This document shows, in pieces, positions 1 to 7,591 of a DNA stretch of 28,117 bases; positions within the stretch are counted from its first letter, which is position 1; each line of letters starts with the position of its first letter. This DNA is from an uncultured Collinsella sp. (GTDB taxonomy: Bacteria > Actinomycetota > Coriobacteriia > Coriobacteriales > Coriobacteriaceae). The notes below the pieces were generated by a model. It was not told the origin of the DNA. It saw nothing but the letters and a program-made list of their open reading frames with translations, and did no database searches. The position numbers and the translations under genes were made by a program. The stretch is taken from NCBI GenBank assembly GCA_937958315.1, contig CALFGH010000268.1:1-28117 (forward strand), written 5' to 3'.

Positions 1-1
1 C

Positions 2-73
2 CCCTGCTATTCAAAGAAGCTCGGAAGCCTCTATGCGTCTGTGCAAAAGCGCGTGAACGAGCTCATCTCTTGA
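2..73 (+). CDS. 3' end of an unidentified gene (5' end outside window)
   Basis: An open frame enters from the left edge and ends at a TGA at 71-73. The visible 23 residues are basic and helical in character (ending KRVNELIS). Too little remains to name a family. The stop overlaps a TTG that could start the next short frame, a TTGA arrangement like those in the Pel operon, so the two may be a former operon pair. Confidence 0.35.
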   Translation, partial: PCYSKKLGSLYASVQKRVNELIS

Positions 74-192
74 GCTCCCAAGAAATTCGCGAGCGCATCA
101 ACTCGGGCGTGGCCACCCTGCTGGCCGCGCCCCTCTGCTTCGCACTGCTGCTGGTTTTACCATTTCTGATTTGGGATTGGCACCTTCGCTAG
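70..192 (+). pseudogene. Possible truncated membrane-protein fragment
   Basis: A 40-residue frame starts at a TTG overlapping the previous stop. It has a charged N-terminus (SSQEIRERINSG) and one hydrophobic segment at about residues 16-35, and stops soon after. It converges on the truncated surface-protein gene on the other strand, so both may have lost their 3' parts at one deletion or recombination junction near 180-255. It could also be a small single-TM protein. I do not recognise the family. Confidence 0.3.
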
Positions 193-831
193 CTCCATGC
201 AAGTGAATTGTGGTCCCACGTGGATTCTTTGGGCCCGATCGCGAGCGCGGGCCCGAAGGCTGTAGTAGCTGGCCCATGCCTGGCGCGACGGGTCGCAGAC
301 GCTTTCCTGGCTGCCGCCGTCCCAATAGGTGGGCACGTCCATGCGCGCCTTGGCCTGGGACGAGCCGTTGGTTTGGGTTACGTGGAAGGTCGTCGCGGTG
401 CCCGCGGGGGCGTCGTTCCACGATACGGTGAAGGTGACGCCGTTTTGGCTTGCCGTGGCGGAGTGGGCATAGCCGGTTTCTGCTGCAACGGAGATCGCCT
501 CGGGCGTGCCGTTGGTTTGGGCGCGGAGGGATGGGGTGGGGGCTGTGGTGGCCGTGTTGGTTGCGGCGGCGGTGGCGTCAGCGCTTTCCGCATTGACGGC
601 GTTGGTGCCGGTTGATGTTGTGGTGCTGTCCTCTTCGGTATCTGCTGTCGTATTTGTGTTGGTGCCGTCTTCAGCCTTGCCTGTGTCGATGCTCGTGGCG
701 TCGGCTTGCGCCTGCTGCTCGGTTGTCGCTCGAGGCTGAATGGCTTCCGCAATGGCTGCCATGGGCATCGTCACGCTGACCATAGACGTGCACGCGATCG
801 CGCAGAGCAGGTAGTAAAGGGGTCGTTTCAT
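157..831 (-). pseudogene. Truncated secreted surface protein (GBS Bsp-like repeat type)
   Basis: The start is the ATG at 831, behind a GAGAGG ribosome site, because it yields a classic signal peptide: MKRPL, a hydrophobic core, then an Ala-rich cleavage region. A long Thr/Ala/Asn-rich low-complexity linker follows. Then comes the beginning of a repeat domain containing FTVSWNDAPAGTATTFHVTQ and ...ARMDVPTYWDGGSQESVCDPSRQAWASYYSL. I know this block from large Collinsella/Coriobacteriia surface proteins annotated as GBS Bsp-like repeat proteins. After YYSL (near 255) the frame turns into Arg-rich sequence unlike the family, and it ends without a cell-wall anchor. Family members are usually many hundreds of residues long, so this is an N-terminal remnant of about 224 residues. 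No other frame resumes the domain. Confidence 0.65.
231..254. repeat. Palindrome at the truncation point of the surface gene
   Basis: GGGCCCG at 231-237 pairs perfectly with CGGGCCC at 248-254 around a 10-nt spacer. It lies at or just after the point where the surface-protein repeat domain stops making sense, so it may mark a recombination or deletion junction. No second copy was noticed in the window. Confidence 0.5.
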
Positions 832-1020
832 AGCGGAGCCTCTCGGTGAGCAGCCAATAGGGTCCGAAGGCAGCTCCAGGCCAGCACTCCGCACATATTT
901 TGTTGCGGTTTATTTTACGGGAACCCCAGTCAACATCAGCGAACTTTCTGGGGAATGTTGGGGGAGTAGCTGACTGTTGGGACGTTCGCCATTGGTGGCG
1001 CCCCGCCCGCGCTTCGTTGG

Positions 1021-1692
1021 CTATACGCGATGCGGGAGCTTCAATATGAGGCCGTCTTGCGCCTCTTCGAGGCTCGGCACCGAGGCCTTCCATGAAAAGT
1101 TCGCGAGGCTGCTGCCTAGGTCAAGCTCTACATGGTCGTATTCTTCGATTTTGCAGCCTGGGTGGTTCTCGTCGGGTATAAGACGGCATTCGACCAGCTG
1201 CGTCCCGATGATTCGGTACTCACGCTGATATGCGTACTTGGGCGTTTTAATAACGAGATTGTGCGGGATGCCCTCAAAGATCTCGTGGATCAGTTTTGGT
1301 CCGGGTACGCCATAGGAGATGGGGCCGTGGGCATAGATGCTCCCGCCGTCGGCGATGTGCCTGTCGGCGAGGCGCGCGAAGCTGTCGTGCTGCACGATGC
1401 TGATCCACCCGTCCGCGCACCCGAACTCCTGAATCATGCGTATCGGGATTTTCACGGCGTTGTCGACGATATCGTTCTCGCGGACCGTGTACATGCAGTA
1501 GATGGGCAGGCAAGTATATCCGTAGAGGCACACCCCGGGAGCCATGGACGCCTCGAGTGGATCGCCCTGCTCGCCAGGCAGACCATGGTAGTAGCCGGCC
1601 GCGTTCATGTAGAGGCGACCGGTAATCAAGTTGTCTATGTAGGCTTCCTTGGGTGCGAACTTGAGTAGGTATGCGATGCCGTCTTTGAGCAT
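1021..1692 (-). CDS. Hypothetical protein, DUF2971-like in style
   Basis: A 223-residue soluble protein starts at the ATG at 1692 behind a GAAAGGA ribosome site. The N-terminal part (MLKDGIAYLLKFAPKEAYIDNLITGRLYMNAAGYYHGLPGEQGDPLEA, quoted here as separate motifs: YIDNL, GRLYMN, GDPLEA) follows the layout of DUF2971-type proteins, where a short N-terminal helix is followed by 'L..G.L.....F.D..E'. That link is by pattern only. The C-terminus ends SLEEAQDGLILKLPHRV. A decayed fragment with the same C-terminal pattern lies at 9343-9507, so the family was once present twice here. No signal peptide or membrane segment is seen. Function is unknown; defence-island location is the only hint. Confidence 0.75.
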   Translation of the reverse strand: MLKDGIAYLLKFAPKEAYIDNLITGRLYMNAAGYYHGLPGEQGDPLEASMAPGVCLYGYTCLPIYCMYTVRENDIVDNAVKIPIRMIQEFGCADGWISIVQHDSFARLADRHIADGGSIYAHGPISYGVPGPKLIHEIFEGIPHNLVIKTPKYAYQREYRIIGTQLVECRLIPDENHPGCKIEEYDHVELDLGSSLANFSWKASVPSLEEAQDGLILKLPHRV

Positions 1693-1923
1693 AGCGGATC
1701 CTTTCTTGGGTGGAGGTGCCCTGGGCCGCCTTGTGCGCCCCGGTTTCTCATTGCCAAGATAAGGGATATTCTCAGAACCTTCGTGCCGGATTGACGTGGA
1801 CCTGCGCCGCTTGGGTGTGCTGGCTCATTAGGACGTTAACGCTTGCGCAGCAAAGAGCTTCGGGTGCTATATTCCGACCCGCTACGAAATGGTCTGCTAG
1901 TAGATTGGTTATAGTGGCACGCC

Positions 1924-2637
1924 TCAGCTTGACTGTGCGATGTTCACTTCCTTGTTTGCTTCACGAGCAATACGATGCTGGTCTTCATATTCGAATTCAA
2001 GAGATACGCATGTCGATGCATCGAGGTCGAAAACGTAATTGTATCCAGGGACCGAGACGATAACAGATGCGAAGTGGCATGAGTGATCACTGGACTCTTT
2101 TTTCATGTTGGAGAGCGCTTCGCGAAGCATTTCCTCGTCAGCAAGAATATTGGACCTGACAAACAACTCGTTTCTCCTAACGGTTTCGTAGTCACCAGAG
2201 TCGAGTCTGTCCAGCTTTTTGCGAAGAGCCTCAATAACCGGCTCGAACGAATCAGAACCATTTGGGCCATACAGGACTTCTTTTTCGAAATGCGCTCCAC
2301 ATTGCTCAATAAGTTCGACTCGACGTTTTTCCTGAGAAGAATCATTCTCGTATAGGAGTTTGGAATAGAGGGATTCTGCCTTTCTGCTGTCTTGTGATTG
2401 GAAAGCTGTTACCTCTATGCCCAGGGACTGTTCCCGATCGATCAGATCCGGTTTGTCGCTGTAAGCCAAATTGCCGTATTTGTCGCTATCGATAAATTGC
2501 AGAACATGTCTCGCATAACACTCCCAGATATCAATCTTGGTCCTGCCAAGGATGGGCATGACGTAGCTTTCGCTATCAATGGGGCTATGCATATGGCTCA
2601 CTTCTGGTACTCGAATCTCGGGGTTAATGCCTGCCAT
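1924..2637 (-). CDS. Hypothetical protein, possible PD-(D/E)XK-like nuclease
   Basis: This is a 237-residue, charged, soluble protein with AT-richer codon use than the Pel operon. Near residues 55-78 it has PDLID followed about ten residues later by GIEVTAF. This D...ExT spacing resembles the D and (D/E)XK acidic cluster of restriction-endonuclease-like folds, but the usual Lys is Thr, so nuclease activity is only a guess. The start is uncertain: the ATG at 2637 has no strong ribosome site, and an in-frame Met about 15 residues later is possible. It is transcribed divergently from the CBASS genes with about 70 bp between them, so it may share their regulatory region or belong to a separate defence gene. 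Confidence 0.65.
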   Translation of the reverse strand: MAGINPEIRVPEVSHMHSPIDSESYVMPILGRTKIDIWECYARHVLQFIDSDKYGNLAYSDKPDLIDREQSLGIEVTAFQSQDSRKAESLYSKLLYENDSSQEKRRVELIEQCGAHFEKEVLYGPNGSDSFEPVIEALRKKLDRLDSGDYETVRRNELFVRSNILADEEMLREALSNMKKESSDHSCHFASVIVSVPGYNYVFDLDASTCVSLEFEYEDQHRIAREANKEVNIAQSS

Positions 2638-2707
2638 ATTTTGCGATATTTTTTGTCCTCGCGGCGTCCTATCCTTTTAGAAAAAACTGACTGTTTGGAG
2701 GATAGCG

Positions 2708-3277
2708 ATGGAAACAACCACTGAAGAGTTTGAAGAAAGGCGCAGGCTCTTACTGCAAGTAGCTGAGGCTTATGCAAATCTTTTATATACGTATAAGACG
2801 CAGCTCGTTGCGGCGGACAACGCCAACGGACTCAACAACCGTTTATCCGTAATGCAGACTGTTTTGACATCGGTTTCCGCTTGTGGCTTTGTAAGTATCT
2901 GGCTATCTGGAATGAAAATTGCGGCGCTGGTTGCCGCCGGCCTATCTGTGATCAGTCTAGCAATAACAATTTATCTTAAAGGGGCAAACTTGAGCGAGAG
3001 GGCGAATTGTCATGGCGCTACCGCAGATGCAATTTGGGTGATTCTTCAGGGGTATCTATCACTTCTTGCCGACAGCCGCTCATTTGATTTGGCGGAAATC
3101 AGGTCTCGTCGTGATTCTCTTCAAAAGGAAGTTTCTTCAATTTACACAAAAAGCCCTATGACAAATCCCAAAGCTTATTCAAAGGCCCGTGAAAGCATTA
3201 AGGCGGGCGACTGTGGGTTTTCTCCGATGGAGATAGAACAAATACTCCCTGTCGGATTGAGGGATTTGGTTAGATAA
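2708..3277 (+). CDS. SLATT-domain two-TM protein (predicted CBASS effector)
   Basis: This 189-residue protein starts at an ATG with a strong GGAGG site. An N-terminal helix (about 5-50, containing ANLLYTYKTQ and NNRLSVMQT) is followed by two adjacent membrane segments at about 52-67 and 71-90, then a soluble helical tail with SERANCHGATADAIW. This is the architecture of SLATT domains, the two-TM partners of SMODS nucleotidyltransferases. Known family role: a membrane effector thought to form pores or disrupt the membrane when the partner enzyme makes a cyclic-oligonucleotide signal. The nucleotidyltransferase gene follows 14 bp downstream, supporting a two-gene operon. The SLATT subfamily cannot be fixed by eye. 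Confidence 0.85.
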   Translation: METTTEEFEERRRLLLQVAEAYANLLYTYKTQLVAADNANGLNNRLSVMQTVLTSVSACGFVSIWLSGMKIAALVAAGLSVISLAITIYLKGANLSERANCHGATADAIWVILQGYLSLLADSRSFDLAEIRSRRDSLQKEVSSIYTKSPMTNPKAYSKARESIKAGDCGFSPMEIEQILPVGLRDLVR

Positions 3278-3291
3278 CTGAAGGGAGCAAC

Positions 3292-4593
3292 ATGGACGAA
3301 AAACGTTCTTTTGAGAACTTCTTCGATTCAATTTCGTTGGATTCATTGAGTGAGTATCAATCGTCGATTGAGTCATTGACGAAATTATTGAACAAAAAAT
3401 ACTACGATTCGGATTCTGTCGATGACCATTGTCTTGTGGTTGGATCAGTTGGTCGGCAAACCGCTGTTTCGGAAACTAGCGATCTCGACCTTTTGTTTGT
3501 ACTGCCACAGGAAGTCTATACGAGATTCAATGCCTATGACTCTAATGGGCAATCAGCGCTTCTCCAAGAAGTCAAAAAAACCATTAAAAGCCGTTACCCC
3601 AAGACTGACATAAAAGGTGACGGACAGGCTGTAGTGATTAATTTCACAGACAGGTTTTATTCGATTGATTTGGTTCCTGCTTTTGAGCAGGATGACGGTT
3701 CGTTTAAATTTCCCGATTCGAATGATGGAGGATCTTGGAAAAAGACGGATCCTATTCCTGAGCAAGATGCCTGTTCTGTTCTATTTGAAAGGACCGATGG
3801 AGATGGCAAAAGGCTCTGCAATGCTCTAAGGGTTTGGAAAAATACTCTTGGATTTCATTTTAAGGGCCTGCTCATCGATACTCTTGTTAATAGTTTTTAT
3901 AACCAGAAAGACCGTTCCAGCGACCCGTATGACCTCTTGTCCGACCTCTTTAAATATTTGTCCGAGCAAGATTGCGAACAATCTATTTGGCATGCTCTGG
4001 GCAGCAACCAACAGGTTACGAATGATGAAAATGGGGCGTTTGTACCAAAAGCCAAGAAAGCTCATGGAAAACTAATCGATGCCACTAGCTCTGATGAAAA
4101 AGAGCAAGTTCTCATTGATTTATTTGGAAAGCCGTTTTCCGAAGCTGTTGTCGATGGATCTTCCGATAGTGAAGAAGCCCAATTTGCTTCCAAGTATGGA
4201 GTGGCCATTGATGAGCGATTTGTCGAGGATCAATTTAAGGTTGATATTCGTCGTTCGATGGAAATCGATTGCCAAGTTATACAGCATGGATTTAGGCCCT
4301 CATTACTTAGGGATATGTTGGCTGGACATTGTCCTTTACTACGAAAGCGCTCGCTTCATTTCTTTGTTGTCAATGCTGCTTCTTTTAGGGATTGCGCTTT
4401 TTACTGGAAAGTTCGCAACCGCGGTGAAGCGGCATTTCAGAGAAACTGCATCCGAGGCGAAATTCAACGTGGCAATAAAGATGGCTTCCATGACGAGAGG
4501 ACTGATTTTGTTGGCCCACATTATGTCGAGTGCTATGCGGTTAGGAACGGCGTTTGTATAGCACGATCTAGAATTGAAGTCCCTATCAGCTAG
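3292..4593 (+). CDS. CD-NTase (SMODS) with C-terminal AGS-C sensor domain, CBASS signal synthase
   Basis: This 433-residue enzyme starts behind GAAGGGAG. The nucleotidyltransferase core is intact: GSVGR at 51-55, DLD with D64 and D66, and a third acid D126 in YSIDLVPAF. These are the metal-binding residues of the cGAS/DncV-like family, which joins nucleotides into cyclic di- or trinucleotides after phage infection. The last ~125 residues contain VDIRRSMEIDCQV, YWKVRNRGEAA, NCIRGEI and HYVECYAVRNGVC, which is the AGS-C (adenylyl/guanylyl/SMODS C-terminal sensor) signature. No Cap2/Cap3 or HORMA/TRIP13 genes flank it, so the module looks like a minimal type I CBASS. Product nucleotide is not predictable here. 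Codon use is AT-rich compared with the Pel operon, consistent with transfer. Confidence 0.9.
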   Translation: MDEKRSFENFFDSISLDSLSEYQSSIESLTKLLNKKYYDSDSVDDHCLVVGSVGRQTAVSETSDLDLLFVLPQEVYTRFNAYDSNGQSALLQEVKKTIKSRYPKTDIKGDGQAVVINFTDRFYSIDLVPAFEQDDGSFKFPDSNDGGSWKKTDPIPEQDACSVLFERTDGDGKRLCNALRVWKNTLGFHFKGLLIDTLVNSFYNQKDRSSDPYDLLSDLFKYLSEQDCEQSIWHALGSNQQVTNDENGAFVPKAKKAHGKLIDATSSDEKEQVLIDLFGKPFSEAVVDGSSDSEEAQFASKYGVAIDERFVEDQFKVDIRRSMEIDCQVIQHGFRPSLLRDMLAGHCPLLRKRSLHFFVVNAASFRDCAFYWKVRNRGEAAFQRNCIRGEIQRGNKDGFHDERTDFVGPHYVECYAVRNGVCIARSRIEVPIS

Positions 4594-4898
4594 CTTAAAG
4601 TACGAATTACGTTCTTTGATCTGGTTTGATTATCGCCCAGCTGGGTCGATAAGCGTCGCTGTAAGATGTTCTCAGTGATATAGCCGTCGTGGACTCTACG
4701 TGAGGCGATGACAAAGAAGGGTCGTTGTTCGGTTTTCCGGCAACGGCCCTTTGACGTTTTTGCGACAACTGGATGTTGTCGCGGGCTATCCGCAATCACT
4801 TTGCGCCATTTTACGGGGACTATTGTGGAACGAGATTACTTAATGCTAACCGCGTTTTTTGCGATGTTCTGTAATTTGAGGAAAGGCAGCGCTACGGT
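4594..4898. other. Intergenic stretch after the CBASS genes
   Basis: No convincing gene in either strand. The only structure seen is the hairpin at 4717-4751. The short open frames here lack ribosome sites and protein-like composition. Confidence 0.5.
4717..4760 (+). terminator. Hairpin with trailing T-run, possible terminator
   Basis: AAGGGTCGTTG (4717-4727) pairs with CAACGGCCCTT (4741-4751), an 11-bp stem with one G-U pair, followed by TGACGTTTTT. It lies about 125 bp after the nucleotidyltransferase stop, so it could end the CBASS transcript. The T-run is offset by four bases, which weakens the call. Confidence 0.45.
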
Positions 4899-5219
4899 TT
4901 GCGTCCAATGACGGTTTCTGTGACCGGTTCGATATGTGCCATCGAGCTTGGATGGCTTTCTGGAGAGTACTGTTATTGGTCCGATTACAAAACGGTAGTA
5001 TCCTGCCTGCTTGAAAATGATGCCAAAGGCGTCAAGCTGGTTAGCAAAAATGATGCGAGTAAAACCCAGATAACCGAGATGACCTTGAAGCTTAAGGAAC
5101 AAGGCGTTTCCGTTCTTGAGCTCAAGTATGTGCCCGGCGCTTCGGCGACCATCGTGTGCAACGGTGATTCCTCAAAGATTTCGAGTACTGCCGGTAGTGA
5201 TTGGACGGTTGTTGGCTAG
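4899..5219 (+). CDS. Small hypothetical protein
   Basis: The open frame encodes about 106 residues. It can start at TTG 4899, about 13 nt after GAGGAAAGG, or at ATG 4908, where the ribosome site is far. The second half (KGVKLVSKNDASKTQ, LKLKEQGVSVLELKYVPG) reads like real protein with alternating charged and hydrophobic residues; no membrane segment or known motif is recognised. It could be a complete small protein or a fragment. It sits between the CBASS and retron modules and shares their AT-richer codon use. Confidence 0.4.
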   Translation: MRPMTVSVTGSICAIELGWLSGEYCYWSDYKTVVSCLLENDAKGVKLVSKNDASKTQITEMTLKLKEQGVSVLELKYVPGASATIVCNGDSSKISSTAGSDWTVVG

Positions 5220-5471
5220 GGAATTTAACTCCGATTTTTACAAATATTGGTATTGCTTTTGTAGACAGGGCGCATAAATGTGATGTTCACTTGATGGTGG
5301 AACTTGGCGCAACGTTGCGGCTCTGCTGATGTTTGATTCGGGCTTGGTTTAGGACTGTCGTTATTTGTGGTGACGACAAATATAGCCAAGAGCGAGCGCA
5401 TATGCCTGCCGTGGGATTTAAAGACGGCCAATATCCAGCCTAAGACACAAATTGATGGTAAAGTTACTTGC

Positions 5472-5639
5472 GACAAGGTCGCAGCTAGTCATTGATTGCC
5501 CCGACTGGAGCGAGTCCTCTGTTAAAGATGGACTGAGACGTTTTCACCAATTTGGGTCCGTGCATATGGTCATTCCATAGCCACGGACCCGAATCCGCGC
5601 CTACGGAATGACCATATGCACGGACTGTGCGGCCTTGTC
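5472..5639 (+). ncRNA. Retron ncRNA (msr-msd) with a1/a2 repeats
   Basis: The a1 repeat GACAAGGTCGCA (5472-5483) pairs with a2 TGCGGCCTTGTC (5628-5639), 12 bp with one G-U. Directly after a1 is AGC, whose G (5484) is the predicted 2',5'-branch guanosine. Two msr stem-loops follow: 5485-5490 with 5503-5508, and 5513-5520 with 5526-5534 (one bulge). After a single-stranded TTTTCACCAATTT linker comes a near-perfect 25-bp msd stem, 5556-5580 with 5601-5625 (one mismatch), ending two bases before a2. This order (a1, branch G, two short hairpins, long msd hairpin, a2) is that of known retron RNAs, and the ~168-nt size is similar to Ec86. The effector ATG follows 20 nt later. Predicted DNA part is about 75-85 nt; exact ends are inference. 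No clear promoter is visible. Confidence 0.85.
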
Positions 5640-5659
5640 CTTATTGGAATCGAGGTGCA

Positions 5660-6667
5660 ATGCTCTGCGACTGTATCAGTAAAACTGATTTGAATATCCT
5701 GAGAAATCATCTGAGGGTTTATCGTGACGTTAATAAACTGCCCTTGTTTATCTTTCCCTGCGGCGGTGATCAGAGTCTGCATTCCTCTCGACGATTCTTT
5801 AGAGCTTATGTGTCCAACAATCACACCGAGGCTTTAAAAAACGTTTTTTGTCTTACCGCCGAAGACGTAGCGGAGGAAATGGACGGTTCGAGACTTAATT
5901 TACTTCAGCAAGAGGCCATGCTTGCCGACATATCTGACTGGATATTGATTTTTGCAGAGAGCTGTGGATCTTTTTGCGAGTTGGGCGCTTTCTCCGCTTT
6001 GCCTCATGCTGCTTGGATTACCTCTGTTGCTGTTGGAAAGCAATATAAGGGCTCTCGGAGCTTCTTGATTGATGGGCCAGTGGAAGAAATAGCCACGGGC
6101 GACTCCTCGCTTAACAAAGTCTTTTACTTAGACTTAAATAGCCCAATGTCTTCGCCTGACTTGTGCCGCTTTGTTTCTGAACTAAGACCCCTTATTGGTG
6201 TTAATGCTACTAAGCGGGGCAAGGCTAGCCAAAAGGCCGCTAGAAAGATGATCAATCTAGACGAGTCCAAGATTAACGTGGGCTCGCTCGTCCATGAGTT
6301 ACTTGATTTGCTTCAATTATTGGGCCCCATGTCGGAGACCGATTTACGAACGATATACTGTGCGGCCAAAGGCTTCCGTGCTAGTAAGCTCAAAATATTC
6401 TCGCCCATTTTAAATGCAGACATGAAAAATGCCGGCGTTCCGATATCTTGGTCGGATGTTTGCTGCATGATGAGAGCTACCGGTCTTGTTTCTAAAGTGA
6501 GATGCAATAGGGGTCCGGATTATCTGATTAAAAGCACGATACACCTTGATTCCTATTTCATGTTTAAGAGATACGAAGACCGAGATTTCTTAAATATGAG
6601 GGCGCGGGTAATCCTTCGTAAGAGATCAATGGGGTATGGAGGCGTTGCCGGTGTCTATTGCGGATAG
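5660..6667 (+). CDS. Retron effector: nucleoside deoxyribosyltransferase-like with C-terminal helical/winged-helix region (Ec86/St85 type)
   Basis: I chose the ATG at 5660 (335 residues) because an upstream in-frame GTG at 5627 lies inside the a2 repeat and this start matches the N-terminal spacing of the Ec86 protein. Residues 28-37 read PLFIFPCGGD. Residues 99-111 read AESCGSFCELGAF, with Glu100 and Glu107, and GSRSFLIDGPV follows at about 131-141. These match 'FLCGGD', 'ESPGSFTELGAF' and 'RSFINYGPV' of the Ec86 (Eco1) effector. The remainder (about 215-335) is helical and fits the DNA-binding part of that family. Known role: a toxin held by the RT-msDNA complex and freed when phage disturbs it; nucleotide or NAD depletion is the proposed mechanism in this class. 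It overlaps the RT gene by 32 bp. Confidence 0.88.
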   Translation: MLCDCISKTDLNILRNHLRVYRDVNKLPLFIFPCGGDQSLHSSRRFFRAYVSNNHTEALKNVFCLTAEDVAEEMDGSRLNLLQQEAMLADISDWILIFAESCGSFCELGAFSALPHAAWITSVAVGKQYKGSRSFLIDGPVEEIATGDSSLNKVFYLDLNSPMSSPDLCRFVSELRPLIGVNATKRGKASQKAARKMINLDESKINVGSLVHELLDLLQLLGPMSETDLRTIYCAAKGFRASKLKIFSPILNADMKNAGVPISWSDVCCMMRATGLVSKVRCNRGPDYLIKSTIHLDSYFMFKRYEDRDFLNMRARVILRKRSMGYGGVAGVYCG

Positions 6668-7591
6668 AATTTGCTTCGACCTTGGAATGACAAATCGTCA
6701 GCTATTGGGCCTTGTAAGCTCAACGACAGATAGGTATCACTGTTTTTCTGCCGGTGGGAGAAAGATTGTTGCGCCTCGGCCAGATTTGAAGCTCGTCCAA
6801 TGTTGGATTTCGGATTATATAAATACGGAGTTTGATATAGATCTTCCTTACGCTACAGCCTACGAAAAGGGCTCAAGTGTCTGCCGTAATGCCGGGCTCC
6901 ATGCTAAGAGTAGTCATTTTCTTCTGCTTGATATTCGTCATTTCTTTGAGTCCTGCACTCAGCAAATGGTTAGGAATTTGTTTTCAGGGGGAACGTATCG
7001 GTCGACGAACACTGAATCTCGCTCGCGTCTTACTGCAGACGATGTCGATCTTCTTGTAACTCTATCTTGCTATCGGGGCTCTCTTGCAACGGGCTCTCCG
7101 TGCTCGCCTTTTATCGCCAATCGCATAATGACTTCGTTTGACCATGAGATTGCAGCTAGACTAGGCGATAGATTCGTCTACTCGCGATACTCTGACGACA
7201 TCTGCATTTCATCAACTGAATGGATAGACTCCGCGGAGATTTCAGCCATTGTCGATGACCGCCTAAAGCAAAAGGGTTTTGATCTGAATAAGGACAAAAC
7301 TCGTTGTTTTGGGCGAGGGCACCTTCGTAAATCACGGGCATCTATCTTGACTGCAATGGCGTCCTTCGACTGGGGCCCCAAAGAAAAGCAGAGCTAAAGT
7401 GCTCGTTATACCAGGTGCTTATGCGCGAGTGCGATCGTAATTACGCCCATCGCGTTTTAGGCCACTTGAGCTTTTGCAAACAGGTTGAACCGGATTATTG
7501 CAATGCGCTTTTAGCCAAGTACGCGAGCTATGGTAAGGCTGTTTCTTGCGGAGGAGTTATGCCAGCGTTAGTAGAGCTCGCCTATGGGTGA
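6636..7591 (+). pseudogene. Retron reverse transcriptase, interrupted by a one-base frameshift near 7330
   Basis: The first part (to 7331) holds NAGLH (residues 85-89, the retron NAxxH motif), LLDIRHFFES (motif A, Asp99), GSPCSPFIANRI (motif B), YSRYSDDI (YxDD catalytic loop, 185-188) and FDLNKDKTR. Read on in that frame, the protein degrades and stops at 7397. Moving back one base after Lys232 (AAA 7329-7331) gives ITGIYLDCNGV, the retron VTG-type motif. It continues 86 codons through RLGPQRKAELKCSLYQ and GHLSFCKQ to a TGA at 7589-7591. The joined protein is 318 residues, the usual retron RT size (Ec86 about 320). A lost A in a run (CGTAAAATC to CGTAAATC) would explain it. As written, the thumb region is missing and the enzyme is probably inactive. 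A sequencing error is the main alternative. Confidence 0.88.

Noticed and set aside
5308..5319. Perfect 12-bp palindrome CGCAACGTTGCG upstream of the retron
   Set aside because: It is short and alone, about 150 bp before a1, with no neighbouring promoter elements; not enough to call an operator.
5627..5659. Earlier GTG start for the retron effector
   Set aside because: It lies in the a2 repeat of the ncRNA, and the ATG at 5660 fits the N-terminal length of the Ec86 effector.
7323..7340. Programmed -1 frameshifting in the RT
   Set aside because: GUAAAUC is not a canonical slippery heptamer, re-pairing of tRNA-Lys would be on UAA, and no strong downstream stem is obvious. Kept only as an alternative to a deletion or sequencing error.
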